From positions 116,047 to 180,046 of the forward strand of contig NZ_SMYZ01000054.1 of the NCBI RefSeq assembly GCF_004919685.1: 64,000 bases of DNA, in the 5' to 3' direction. Below, in pieces: positions 50,901 through 59,200 of this stretch. The translations under genes and the position numbers were made by a program. The notes beneath the pieces are model-generated. The model did not search any database, had not been told where the DNA came from, and saw only the letters and a list, made by a program, of their open reading frames with translations. This DNA is from Mesorhizobium norvegicum (GTDB taxonomy: Bacteria > Pseudomonadota > Alphaproteobacteria > Rhizobiales > Rhizobiaceae). Every line of letters begins with the position of its first letter. Within the stretch, counting starts at the first letter, position 1.

Positions 50901-53900
50901 TGAGATCGAACGCATCCGAATGCAATGCCAAGGCAAGCCCGTCCACCTTCGCCGGGCTGGTGGTGATCGAGGGTAGGATCGCAGACACATCCAGGCGGGC
51001 CCGTGTGCTCTCGCCCGCCACCTTTGCCGACAAGGACTGGATCTCGATCTTGACCGGGCTCTCGGCGCTGCCGACAGTCAGGGGCAGGCTGGGGCCGGAC
51101 GAGATGAGATCGAGCGCAAAATCGCTGGCGCCGTTCCGGTTGAGGGTGCCGGTCGCCTTGCCGGAAATCTTGTCACCGGTCAGCGTTGCATGATCGAGCA
51201 CAACACCGCCGGCCATGGTGTAACTGCCGGCCGCATCGACAGCGAGAACCCCGAGCCCCGCATGGCGGGTCTGGCTGGTTTCGACGCCAGCCAGCTGCGC
51301 GTTGAAACGGACGTCGGGAGCGGCCGGCGATCCGGTCACATCAGCCGTGCCGCCAAGCGTGCCCACGGCATCGAGACCGGGCGAAAAATCATTGGCGAGC
51401 GCTGCCGGCAGTGCCGAAAATTGCGCCGCGAGGTCGAGCGTCTGGCCAGCAGTACCGGACAAGGTCACCGAACCGCCACCGATATCGAGCGCCAGTCTTT
51501 CGATGCTGGCCGTGCCGTTGGCGATGCTCAGCGTCGAGGCTTGAGCGACTGCCGCCTTGATGCCGCGAACAGTCGCTTCGCCCGAGGAGATCTCGACGCT
51601 GGTCGTGCCGTTGGCGATCTTCACCCGACCGGCAGCGGTCGCCGGAATGCCAGCTATGGTGGCGCCGCCGGTGAAATTGGTCCAGTCGCCGTCGCGCTTC
51701 AGGTCGACGGCGATGCCGCCGATTTCGGTGGTCCCCGAGGTGACGCTGTCGGCTTTGATCGAACCCGCGATCGCCGGCGCCTTGAGATAATTGGCGACCA
51801 GCGCATTGACGGTGATGGCCTTGGCCGTCACCTCGCCGCGCGCGATCGAAGTGCTTTTCGCGTCGATCGCGACGGAGGGCGCGTCGCCCTCCTTGGCAAA
51901 GCGGATGGTGCCGTCGATGTCGCCCGTCACCGCCTGGCCGGCAAGTGCGGCCAACTGGTCGATAGCGGGCGCGTCGAGCGTCAGCGTGCCGAGCGGCATG
52001 TACTTGTCGTCCAGCGCTAGATCGCCCGAGACCTTGTTGTCCCCCAGCGAGACCAGGAATCCGTTGATCGAACGCTTGCCTTCGCTGGTCACCAGCGCCG
52101 CCTTGATGTCGAGCGGCTGGTCGTCGACGGAACCGGTCAGCGAAACGTTGGCAGCGGGGTTGGCGATGTCGGCCTTGCCGCTTGCCGTCAGCTTGATGGT
52201 CTTCACCGTGCGGCCAGAGGCCGTCAGGCTGTCGCTGTCGGCGGAGACGGTGAAGTCCGGCGCCGTCATCGCGCCGCTGGCCGACAGCGCGAAATCGATA
52301 CCGCCGGCAACCGGCACGCCGACCATCGGCGACAGCACCGAAACGTCGGCCAGTTTGCCCTTGATGTCGGCCTGGATGTCGGTGCCTTGCATGCTGGCCG
52401 TGCCGGCGGCGCTGAGCGTGCCGGACGTGAATTCGATCGAGTTGGCGGCGAAGGATCCCTGCGGATCGCGGGCCGCGCTGGCCGAGAATTTCACCCGGGC
52501 GCCGAGCACCGAGGCGATCTGCGGCGGAAAGGCCGTCGCCACGGCATCCGCGTTCATCTTGAGCTGCATCGACAGGTCGGCAAGCGCCACAGTGGCTGTC
52601 AGCGAAGCGTTAAGCGCATCGGAGCGCAATGTGCCCTGGTCGATAGCAATGGCATCCTTGCTGACCGATCCGGCCAGATCGACATCGACCTTGCCGGTGA
52701 TCAGCGGCGCCAGCGTCGCCACGTCGGTCTTGAGACCACCCGCCTCCAGCTTGACGGTGACCGGCCCGGCGCGGTTCTGGATGTCGAAGCCGTCGGAATG
52801 GATCTGCGCCGCCAGATCGTCCAGCCGCGTGCCGCCGGCGACGATCGAAACGAAGGACGCGCCGATATCGATGATCGGCGCCTTGCCGTCGCCGAACGCG
52901 CGCGCGGTGGCGTTATTGATCGCCAGCGTGATCGGCTGCGCCTTGCTGCCGACGCTGATCACCACGGGCGGGCCCTTGGCGGCGAGTTCGACCGAGAAAT
53001 CGCTGGCGCCGGCAGGATCGACGATGCCGGTGGCGGTGCCGTGCACCGCATCGCTGTCGATATTGGCGCGGTCGACACTGACGCCGCCGGCGGTGGTTGC
53101 GGTGCCCGCGACATCGAAGCTGGTCTTGCCGGCAAACAGCGGCTTCAAATTCTCCGGCAGGAAGCGGGCGAAATCGCCGTCGCCCTTGGCCTCGATGTGA
53201 TTTCCCTTATAGGTCAGCTGATGGCGGCCCGTCAGCTGGGTGACGATCTTGCCGTCCACTGTGAACGTGCCGATGCCGTTCCAGTTGGCGAGCGGTCCCG
53301 TGCCCGAGACGATTATGTCGACCGGCGGCGTATCGGGCAGCTTGAGCAGATTGGCGATGATGCCGCCTGCCGGCTCCGAGGCCTTGAGGTCGAGATCGAG
53401 CCTGTTGTCTGCCGGCGCAAAGTGGATTTTGGCATCTACATTGCCTTGCTTGCCGTCATGGCGGGTGACGTTGAGCGTCGTCTCGACCGCCAGCGGCGCG
53501 GCGTCGGCCTTCAGCATCCCCTTGGCGGCGAGTTCGGCGATGCCGCTGCCGGCAAGGTCTTGCCCCAGTGCGATCTCGGGCAGGTCGATCTGCTTGATAT
53601 CGAGCGAAACTGGCAGCGTCGTCGTGCCGCCGCTCTGCGCTGGCTGCGTGCTGGCCACCGGCAACCGGGCGAGTTCGATGCGCTCGGCCGCGATGCGGTC
53701 GGCGCTGAAGTTCTTCGACAGCAGCGCCAGCGGCGACCAGTCGACGGCCACCTTGCGCGCCACCAGCCAGGCGCCCTCGCGGTCCTCCAGCACGACATGG
53801 TCGACACTGAGGGCCCCGGACCAGATGCCGTCGATGCCGCTGACCGTGACCTTGCGGTCGTCGCTCGAAGCCATGCGCGAGATGATGCCGGCGAGATTGT

Positions 53901-54009
53901 CGCGACCGCGCTCGGTCTTGGTCAACACGACCAGTGCGCCGATCGCTCCCGCGACCACGATGAGCAGCGTGTAGAGGACAATACGAAGGATGCGCCAGAC
54001 CGTCTTCAT
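47956..54009 (-). CDS. tamB: Translocation and assembly module protein TamB, with internal duplication
   Basis: 2017 residues. One N-terminal membrane anchor (ILRIVLYTLLIVVAGAIGALVVL), then long beta-helical AsmA-like sequence and a C-terminal DUF490 domain (VPYLNLTATTTTTSTTVTILV, FSSVPALPEDEVLAQLIFGRS, ending in an aromatic GGIFYEKEY). Together with TamA it helps insert autotransporters and move lipids to the outer membrane. Two successive segments (about 300-930 and 930-1550) resemble each other throughout, which accounts for much of the excess over the usual length of about 1300-1500. It follows tamA by 3 bp. Confidence 0.92.
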   Translation of the reverse strand: MKTVWRILRIVLYTLLIVVAGAIGALVVLTKTERGRDNLAGIISRMASSDDRKVTVSGIDGIWSGALSVDHVVLEDREGAWLVARKVAVDWSPLALLSKNFSADRIAAERIELARLPVASTQPAQSGGTTTLPVSLDIKQIDLPEIALGQDLAGSGIAELAAKGMLKADAAPLAVETTLNVTRHDGKQGNVDAKIHFAPADNRLDLDLKASEPAGGIIANLLKLPDTPPVDIIVSGTGPLANWNGIGTFTVDGKIVTQLTGRHQLTYKGNHIEAKGDGDFARFLPENLKPLFAGKTSFDVAGTATTAGGVSVDRANIDSDAVHGTATGIVDPAGASDFSVELAAKGPPVVISVGSKAQPITLAINNATARAFGDGKAPIIDIGASFVSIVAGGTRLDDLAAQIHSDGFDIQNRAGPVTVKLEAGGLKTDVATLAPLITGKVDVDLAGSVSKDAIAIDQGTLRSDALNASLTATVALADLSMQLKMNADAVATAFPPQIASVLGARVKFSASAARDPQGSFAANSIEFTSGTLSAAGTASMQGTDIQADIKGKLADVSVLSPMVGVPVAGGIDFALSASGAMTAPDFTVSADSDSLTASGRTVKTIKLTASGKADIANPAANVSLTGSVDDQPLDIKAALVTSEGKRSINGFLVSLGDNKVSGDLALDDKYMPLGTLTLDAPAIDQLAALAGQAVTGDIDGTIRFAKEGDAPSVAIDAKSTSIARGEVTAKAITVNALVANYLKAPAIAGSIKADSVTSGTTEIGGIAVDLKRDGDWTNFTGGATIAGIPATAAGRVKIANGTTSVEISSGEATVRGIKAAVAQASTLSIANGTASIERLALDIGGGSVTLSGTAGQTLDLAAQFSALPAALANDFSPGLDAVGTLGGTADVTGSPAAPDVRFNAQLAGVETSQTRHAGLGVLAVDAAGSYTMAGGVVLDHATLTGDKISGKATGTLNRNGASDFALDLISSGPSLPLTVGSAESPVKIEIQSLSAKVAGESTRARLDVSAILPSITTSPAKVDGLALALHSDAFDLKNRAGPVSGTVSVDKVGLDNPVIAPLIAGKVTAALSGRLTADAVAIDSGSLKSDALNSQVVGQVSLRDGAIDLNLMADAPSSALPAAARGMLGERAQISATLKRDPNGSIDIGGLKLTSGALTAEGQASLADNKVAAEIKGALSDISLLSKDAKGAIAFAVNAQGPATAPDLSLTVDSDRLLVASREITGLKLTATGKADAANPAANVQLTGNVAGQALQGSAVLTTADGKSAINGLLLSLGKNRISGDLALDEKFVPVGTIALDLPDIGPLAALALEKAEGDVRGTIAFSKNGTAPQVAIKAATASITRGDLQAKAVSIDALVANYLAAPVISGKIRANTVTSGGTVISGIDVDLKRDGGWTGFSGGATVKGIPAQAAGRVKMANGTTTIELASGQATVQGIKAAIAQASTVSIANGTTTLDRLVLNLGGGTATVTGKVGTALDINATLARVPMSLANSFSPGLDAAGSISGTVKVTGAPANPAVAFNIDAAGVQTSQTRGAGVGAVSISSSGTFAANKLAFNANVSDGAGLGLKGGGTVTTAGTPALVLDFNGAVPFGLLSQKLAAQGLSLSGTANVNVQVRGPASSPVIGGSVSTSGARLVDARSGLAVNDLAADVSIAGGVARINRLTGTLSTRGSLSASGTVGINPAQGFPADLSIKLVDGRYTDGRVVTANLGGDLTIKGPLTSAPVIAGTVNLAKTVITVPDKLPGSLAALDVKHKNAPGAVKAQDKALRPPTTSGKGGGTGLALDVTVNAPNQIFIQGRGVDAELGGSLKLTGPASSPQAVGTFTLQRGRLSILGKRLTFTEGTVGFSGSLVPYLNLTATTTTTSTTVTILVSGEATNPKFTFSSVPALPEDEVLAQLIFGRSMSNLSPLQIAQLAEAAGQLAGVGGSTSLLENLRSAIGVDDLDVTTDDQGGTAVSAGKYLNDRTYVTIQKGDKPGSGKATIDLNVGRGVKLRGEANDAGEAKGGIFYEKEY

Positions 54010-54012
54010 CGC

Positions 54013-55941
54013 TCAGAACGCCTGCCCGATGCCGGCATAGATGCCGAAATGAGGGTCGCCCGGATCGCGGTTGAGCGGCACGGCGGCGTCGATGCGCAGC
54101 GGCCCGAACGGCGTGACATAGCGCAGGCCGACACCGGCGCCGACCTTGACGTCGGAGAAATCGGGGATCGATTTGGTCGACACGGTGCCGGCATCGACGA
54201 ACGGCACGATGCCGATCGTGTCGGTGATGGCGATGCGCATTTCGACCGAGGTTTCGAAGAAGGACAGACCGCCGATCGGCTGGCCGGTGAAGTCCTTGGG
54301 GCCGATGCCCTGATAGGCATAGCCGCGCACCGAACCGCCGCCGCCGGAATAGAAGCGTCGGTCGGCCGGCACGTGTTCGAGGCTGGTGCCGACGATCGAA
54401 CCGATGGCGACACGTTCGGCCAGCACGAACTTCGAAGCCGAATCCAGCGACTGATAGGCCGATCCCTCGCCCTTCAGCTTGAGGAAGGCCGCACCGCTCA
54501 AAATGTCGTAGCTCGGCTCGGCATAGGCCAGCACGCGGAAGCCGCTGGTCGGGTTCAGCCGGTTGTCCCTGTTGTCGTAGACATATTGCAGCGGAATGCT
54601 GGCGATCAGATATTTGTGCTTGCCGAAAGCGTCGTGGATGCGGGAATAGTCGAGCGCGACTTCCGCCGAAACCGTCTGCTTCTTGGTCAGTTCGTAGGAC
54701 AGGCCGGTGCTGCCCTTGATCGAGAAATGGTCATAGGCGTCCGGATGTTCGAGCACGGTCTTGACGCTGGCGAAGAACTTCGATGCCGGCCCGATCACAC
54801 CGGGCTTTTCGAACATGATGCCGGCATTGTAGTTGAGCTCGCCGAGATCGTTGCTGCCGATGCCGCTGATGGCGCCGTCGATGCGCAGCTTCTCGGCCCG
54901 CCCGAACAAATTGCGATGGCCCCAATAGCCTTCGAGCCCGAGGCCCTCGGTGTTGGAGAAGGTGCCGCCGACGCCGAAATAGCGCGGCTTGCGCTCGCTG
55001 ACCTGGACGCCGATCGGAATGTTGCCCTCGGCATCGAGCGTGTCGGCTTCCTTGAACGTCACGCTGTTGAACACCTCGAGCGCCAGCAACCGGTCGCGCG
55101 CGTCGCTGATCTCTTGCGGCGAGTATTGCCGGCCGCGCTTGAGGCCGGTCATGTATTCGGTGAAGTCGCGATCGACCTTCTCGGTGCCTTCCACAGTGGT
55201 GTCGCCATAGCCGGCGACCGGCCCGGCGGCGACCGTCAGCGTCACGTCGAGCGTCGAAGTGGCGTGGTCGGCGACGATCTGCCTGTCCGTCACCTTGGCC
55301 AGCGGCCTGCCCTCCTCCTTCAGCGCCCGCACGATCAGCGCCTCGGCCTTGAGCACGGCGCCCGACCCGGCGTCGCCGCCCGATATCAGGCCGTAATCGG
55401 CGCTCATCAGCCCCGCCGCGTCGCCCTCAAGGTGGATATTGCCCAAAGTGAATTTCGGCCCGCTGGCAATGTCGATGACCACGGGAACCGGCTGCGGGCC
55501 CTTGAATTCGGTGTCGGGCGGCAAATCGTCGAGCGGCTTGCCGTCTATGGTGATGGTGACGACGCCTTCGTAGCGGGCATCGGCATAAAGCGCGGCGACC
55601 AGCTGCTCGCGATCGCTGCGTGCCTTGGCCATCAGCCCGAGCGAGCCGGAAACCGGACGCTCCTCGTCACTTTTCAGCGTCGAGGCGTTTTCCAGCTTCT
55701 TGACCAGATCCTTGTCGGCGTCGGGGGCATTGATGGTGACGGCATAGCGCATAGGATCGACAATGTCGGCATCCTCGTCGCTGGACGACCCCCACAGCTT
55801 GATGCCGAAAAGCTCGAAAGCCGCCGCCGGCCGCGATTCGGCGAGCAGCGCGGTCGAGCACATCATGGCCAAAAGCAGGGCGCGCGGAAGCGCACGCCCT
55901 GGCGCGCGACCTCCTGACATCTGCTCTTCATGCGCCGGCAT
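54013..55941 (-). CDS. tamA: Outer-membrane assembly protein TamA (BamA/Omp85 family)
   Basis: 642 residues. A signal peptide (ALLLAMMCSTALLAESRPAAA) precedes POTRA domains (about 65-300) and a C-terminal 16-strand Omp85 barrel with the lid motif VRGYAYQGI (the family's VRGY/F) and a final aromatic residue (GIGQAF). Works with TamB, encoded just downstream, in the outer membrane. The divergent region 55942-56212 separates it from the alpha-2-macroglobulin-like gene. Confidence 0.92.
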   Translation of the reverse strand: MPAHEEQMSGGRAPGRALPRALLLAMMCSTALLAESRPAAAFELFGIKLWGSSSDEDADIVDPMRYAVTINAPDADKDLVKKLENASTLKSDEERPVSGSLGLMAKARSDREQLVAALYADARYEGVVTITIDGKPLDDLPPDTEFKGPQPVPVVIDIASGPKFTLGNIHLEGDAAGLMSADYGLISGGDAGSGAVLKAEALIVRALKEEGRPLAKVTDRQIVADHATSTLDVTLTVAAGPVAGYGDTTVEGTEKVDRDFTEYMTGLKRGRQYSPQEISDARDRLLALEVFNSVTFKEADTLDAEGNIPIGVQVSERKPRYFGVGGTFSNTEGLGLEGYWGHRNLFGRAEKLRIDGAISGIGSNDLGELNYNAGIMFEKPGVIGPASKFFASVKTVLEHPDAYDHFSIKGSTGLSYELTKKQTVSAEVALDYSRIHDAFGKHKYLIASIPLQYVYDNRDNRLNPTSGFRVLAYAEPSYDILSGAAFLKLKGEGSAYQSLDSASKFVLAERVAIGSIVGTSLEHVPADRRFYSGGGGSVRGYAYQGIGPKDFTGQPIGGLSFFETSVEMRIAITDTIGIVPFVDAGTVSTKSIPDFSDVKVGAGVGLRYVTPFGPLRIDAAVPLNRDPGDPHFGIYAGIGQAF

Positions 55942-56153
55942 TAAGACAACCTAGGTTATAAAACTAAAATTGGAATGAAGTTCTGAAGCGCTCGTAAAGG
56001 GGCCACAATCCAATTGTCTGAAATAGGACGGGCTTGGAATTCACACCTTTTGCGTCGCCGCAAGAAAGCGTGATCCCCTGTCCTATGGAGGTACTACCGG
56101 CCATTGGCCGGAAAGGAAACCGTTGGCAGGCGGAACCCTGCCGCGTCCTTGTG

Positions 56154-56181
56154 TTGACAAGCCTGACTGAAGCTTGATCAT
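56154..56181 (+). promoter_or_regulatory. Possible -35 element of the alpha-2-macroglobulin-like gene
   Basis: TTGACA at 56154-56159 followed after 16-17 bp by GATCAT/ATCATG, a poor -10. GGAGG then precedes the start at 56213. The 271-bp intergenic region also holds the palindrome CCGGCCATTGGCCGG. Confidence 0.25.
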
Positions 56182-56212
56182 GCCTGGACGTTAGCACTGT
56201 CTGGAGGGTGTT

Positions 56213-59200
56213 ATGGCAATGCGCGCGGCTCGTGGTCTGTCGATCCTGATTCTTCTGTTTTTTGCCTGGAGTGGTGTCGCGCAAGCGGCTGAGGCCCGGC
56301 GAATCGCCACAACAGACAATTCCGATTATTTCGGCTTCGACCTCAGGTCCGACCAGAATGTCACGCTCGACCAGTGCAAGACGACATGCCTGGGCGACCC
56401 GGCCTGCCGCGCCTTCACCTACAACAACAAAGCCAAATGGTGTTTCCTCAAATCCGACTACAACCAGCTGAAATCCTTCAACGGCGCGGTTGCCGGCAAG
56501 GTCGTCAACCTCGATGGCGATCCCGACATCGGCGCGCCGCCGGAACTCTCTTTCTTCCCCAACTGGATGGCCGATCAGGCTCAGCAATACCGCAACAGGC
56601 TGCTCGGTCCGGCCTATGACAAGCCGACCGAGGGCATGGCAGCCTTGATGAACGCCGCCGAGCAGGCTGTGCTGACCGGCGACCACCGCTCCGCCATGCT
56701 GAAATACGAATCCGCGGTCTCGGTGCTGCCCGACGATGGTCAGCTCTGGCTCAACCTGGCGCGTGAAACGCTGGCCGTGCAGCCCGCCGCCAGCACCTCC
56801 GAAGCCTCCACTTTGCCGGCAAACGGCACATCCGCCGCTTTCAACGCCTACAAATTGCTGCGCACCACCAAGACGCGCGCCGACGTGCTGGCGCTGCTCG
56901 GCAACGGCCTCGACAAGCGCGATCTCTACCGGCCGGCGCTGCAGGCCTATGAAGCCAGCCTTGCCCTGAACCCTTCGCCGGCGGTCCAGGCCGACTATGC
57001 CGATCTCAAGGCGCGCAAGGGTTTCCGCGTCATCGACCACACCGTCGATGCCGACACCAGCGCGCCGCGCATCTGCGCGCAATTCTCCGAGGATCTGGTC
57101 AAGACCGGCGTCGACTACGCGCAGTTCGTCACCGTCGACAACGCGCCGCCCAAGGGCGTCGAGGCCAAGGACAAGCAGATCTGTGTCGAAGGTCTGGAGC
57201 ACGGCCAGCATTATGATGTCACCTTCCGCGCCGGCTTGCCGGCGGCCATCGGCGAGGTGACCGCGGCTCCCGTGGTGCTGTCGATCTATGTCCAGGACCG
57301 CGCACCATCCGCCCGCTTCACCGGCGACAGCTTCGTGCTGCCGGCCGGCGCGCGCCGCGGCATCCCGGTCGTCACCGTCAACATGAACGCCGCCGAGATG
57401 AAGCTCTATCGCATCGGCGACCGCTCGCTGGCACAGCTTCTGTCGGGCTACCAGTTCCTGCACCAGCTCGACAGCTATGACATCTCCAACATTTCCGAGC
57501 AGATGGGCGCGCCGGTCTGGCAAGGCCAGCTCGACATCGCCAATGATCTCAACAAGGAGGTCACCACCTCCTTCCCGGTCGACGAGGCGCTGCCGCAGCG
57601 CAAGCCCGGCGTCTATGTGCTGACCGCCCAGGCCGTCAACGACAAGAGCGACGACTACAATTCGATGGCCACGCAATGGTTCGTCGTCTCCGACATCGGC
57701 CTGTCGACCTATACCGGCCAAGACGGGTTGAATGTCTTTGCCCGTTCGCTGGGCAGCGCCAAGCCGATAGCAGGCGCCGAACTGACCCTGGTTGCCAGGA
57801 ACAATGAGGTTCTCGGCACAGCGACATCGGATGCCGACGGCCATGCCGTCTTCAACCCCGGCCTGACGCGCGGCGACGGCGGCATGGTGCCGGCTGTGCT
57901 GATGGCCAAGCAGGGCGACAATGACTTCGTCTTCCTCGACATGGGCCGGGCCGGCTTCGACCTGTCCGACCGCGGCGTCACCGGCCGCGCGGCGCCCGGT
58001 GCGCTTGACGTCTATGCCTGGACCGAACGCGGTATCTATCGCGCCGGCGAGGATGTTCATGTCGCGGCGCTTGCCCGCGACGGCGCCGCCAAAGCGGTCG
58101 AGAACCTGCCGCTGACCTTCATCTTCTCCCGCCCCGACGGCGTCGAGGACCGCCGCATCGTCAGTGACGGCGCATCGGCCGGCGGCCATGCCGTCGACCT
58201 GCCGCTCGCACCCAACGCCATGCGTGGTACCTGGTCGGTGTCGATCTACACCGATCCCAAGCAGGCGGCGGTGGCCAGCCAGATGTTCCTGGTCGAGGAT
58301 TTCGTGCCGGATCGCATCGAATTCGACATGAAGTCCGACAAGCAGGAGATCGCCCAGGGCGAAACCGCCAACATCAACATTGATGGCCGCTTCCTCTATG
58401 GCGCACCGGCAGCAGGCCTGGCGCTGGAAGGCGAGTTGACGCTGTCGACGTCGCGCGATTGGGACCGTTTCCAGGGCTTTTCCTTTGGCCTCGCCGACGA
58501 GCAGTCGGCCGAACCCACTGTCACCCCCCTCGCCGATCTGCCGGTGGTTGGCGATGACGGCAAGGTGACCTTCCCGGTCTCCGTCGAGCAACTGCCGTCG
58601 ACCACCAAGCTGGTCGACGCCAAGGTGACGGTCAGGATGCGCGAAACCGGTGGCCGCGCCATCGAGCGTTCGCTCAACATCGGCATCCGCCCGCAAGGCC
58701 ATATGATCGGCATCCGCCCGGATTTCGCCGACAATGAAGTGCCGCAGGGCGGCACGGCCAAGTTCAGCCTGATCGCCGTCGATCCCGACGGCAAGCGCGA
58801 GGCGCTGAAAGGCGCGCAGTGGACGCTGGTCAAGGTCGAACGCAATTACCAGTGGTACCGCTCGAACAATTCCTGGAACTACGAGCCGGTCACCTTCACC
58901 AAGTCGATAGCCAACGGCCAGGTCGACCTCAACGCCGACGGCGACGCAACCGTCTCCGTGCCGGTCGATTGGGGTCAATACCGCCTCGAGGTCGAGACAT
59001 CGGATCCCGAGGGACCGGCGACCAGCTACGAGTTTGATGCCGGCTGGTATGTCTCCTCGACCACCACCGAAACGCCTGACGGCCTTGAGATCGCCCTCGA
59101 CAAGGACACCTATGCCGCCGGCGAAGTGGCCAAGCTGAAAGTCTCGCCGCACTTTGCCGGCGAACTTCTTATCAACATCGGTTCCGACAAGCTGTTGAAG

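Noticed and set aside
52387..55917. 1176-codon plus-strand frame over tamA/tamB
   Set aside because: It is antisense to tamA and tamB, is rich in Arg, Asp and Gly without domain signatures, and is explained by high third-position GC of the real genes.
56133..56160. EcfG promoter before the alpha-2-macroglobulin-like gene
   Set aside because: GGAAC occurs, but the downstream GTT falls one base off the 16-17 bp spacing.
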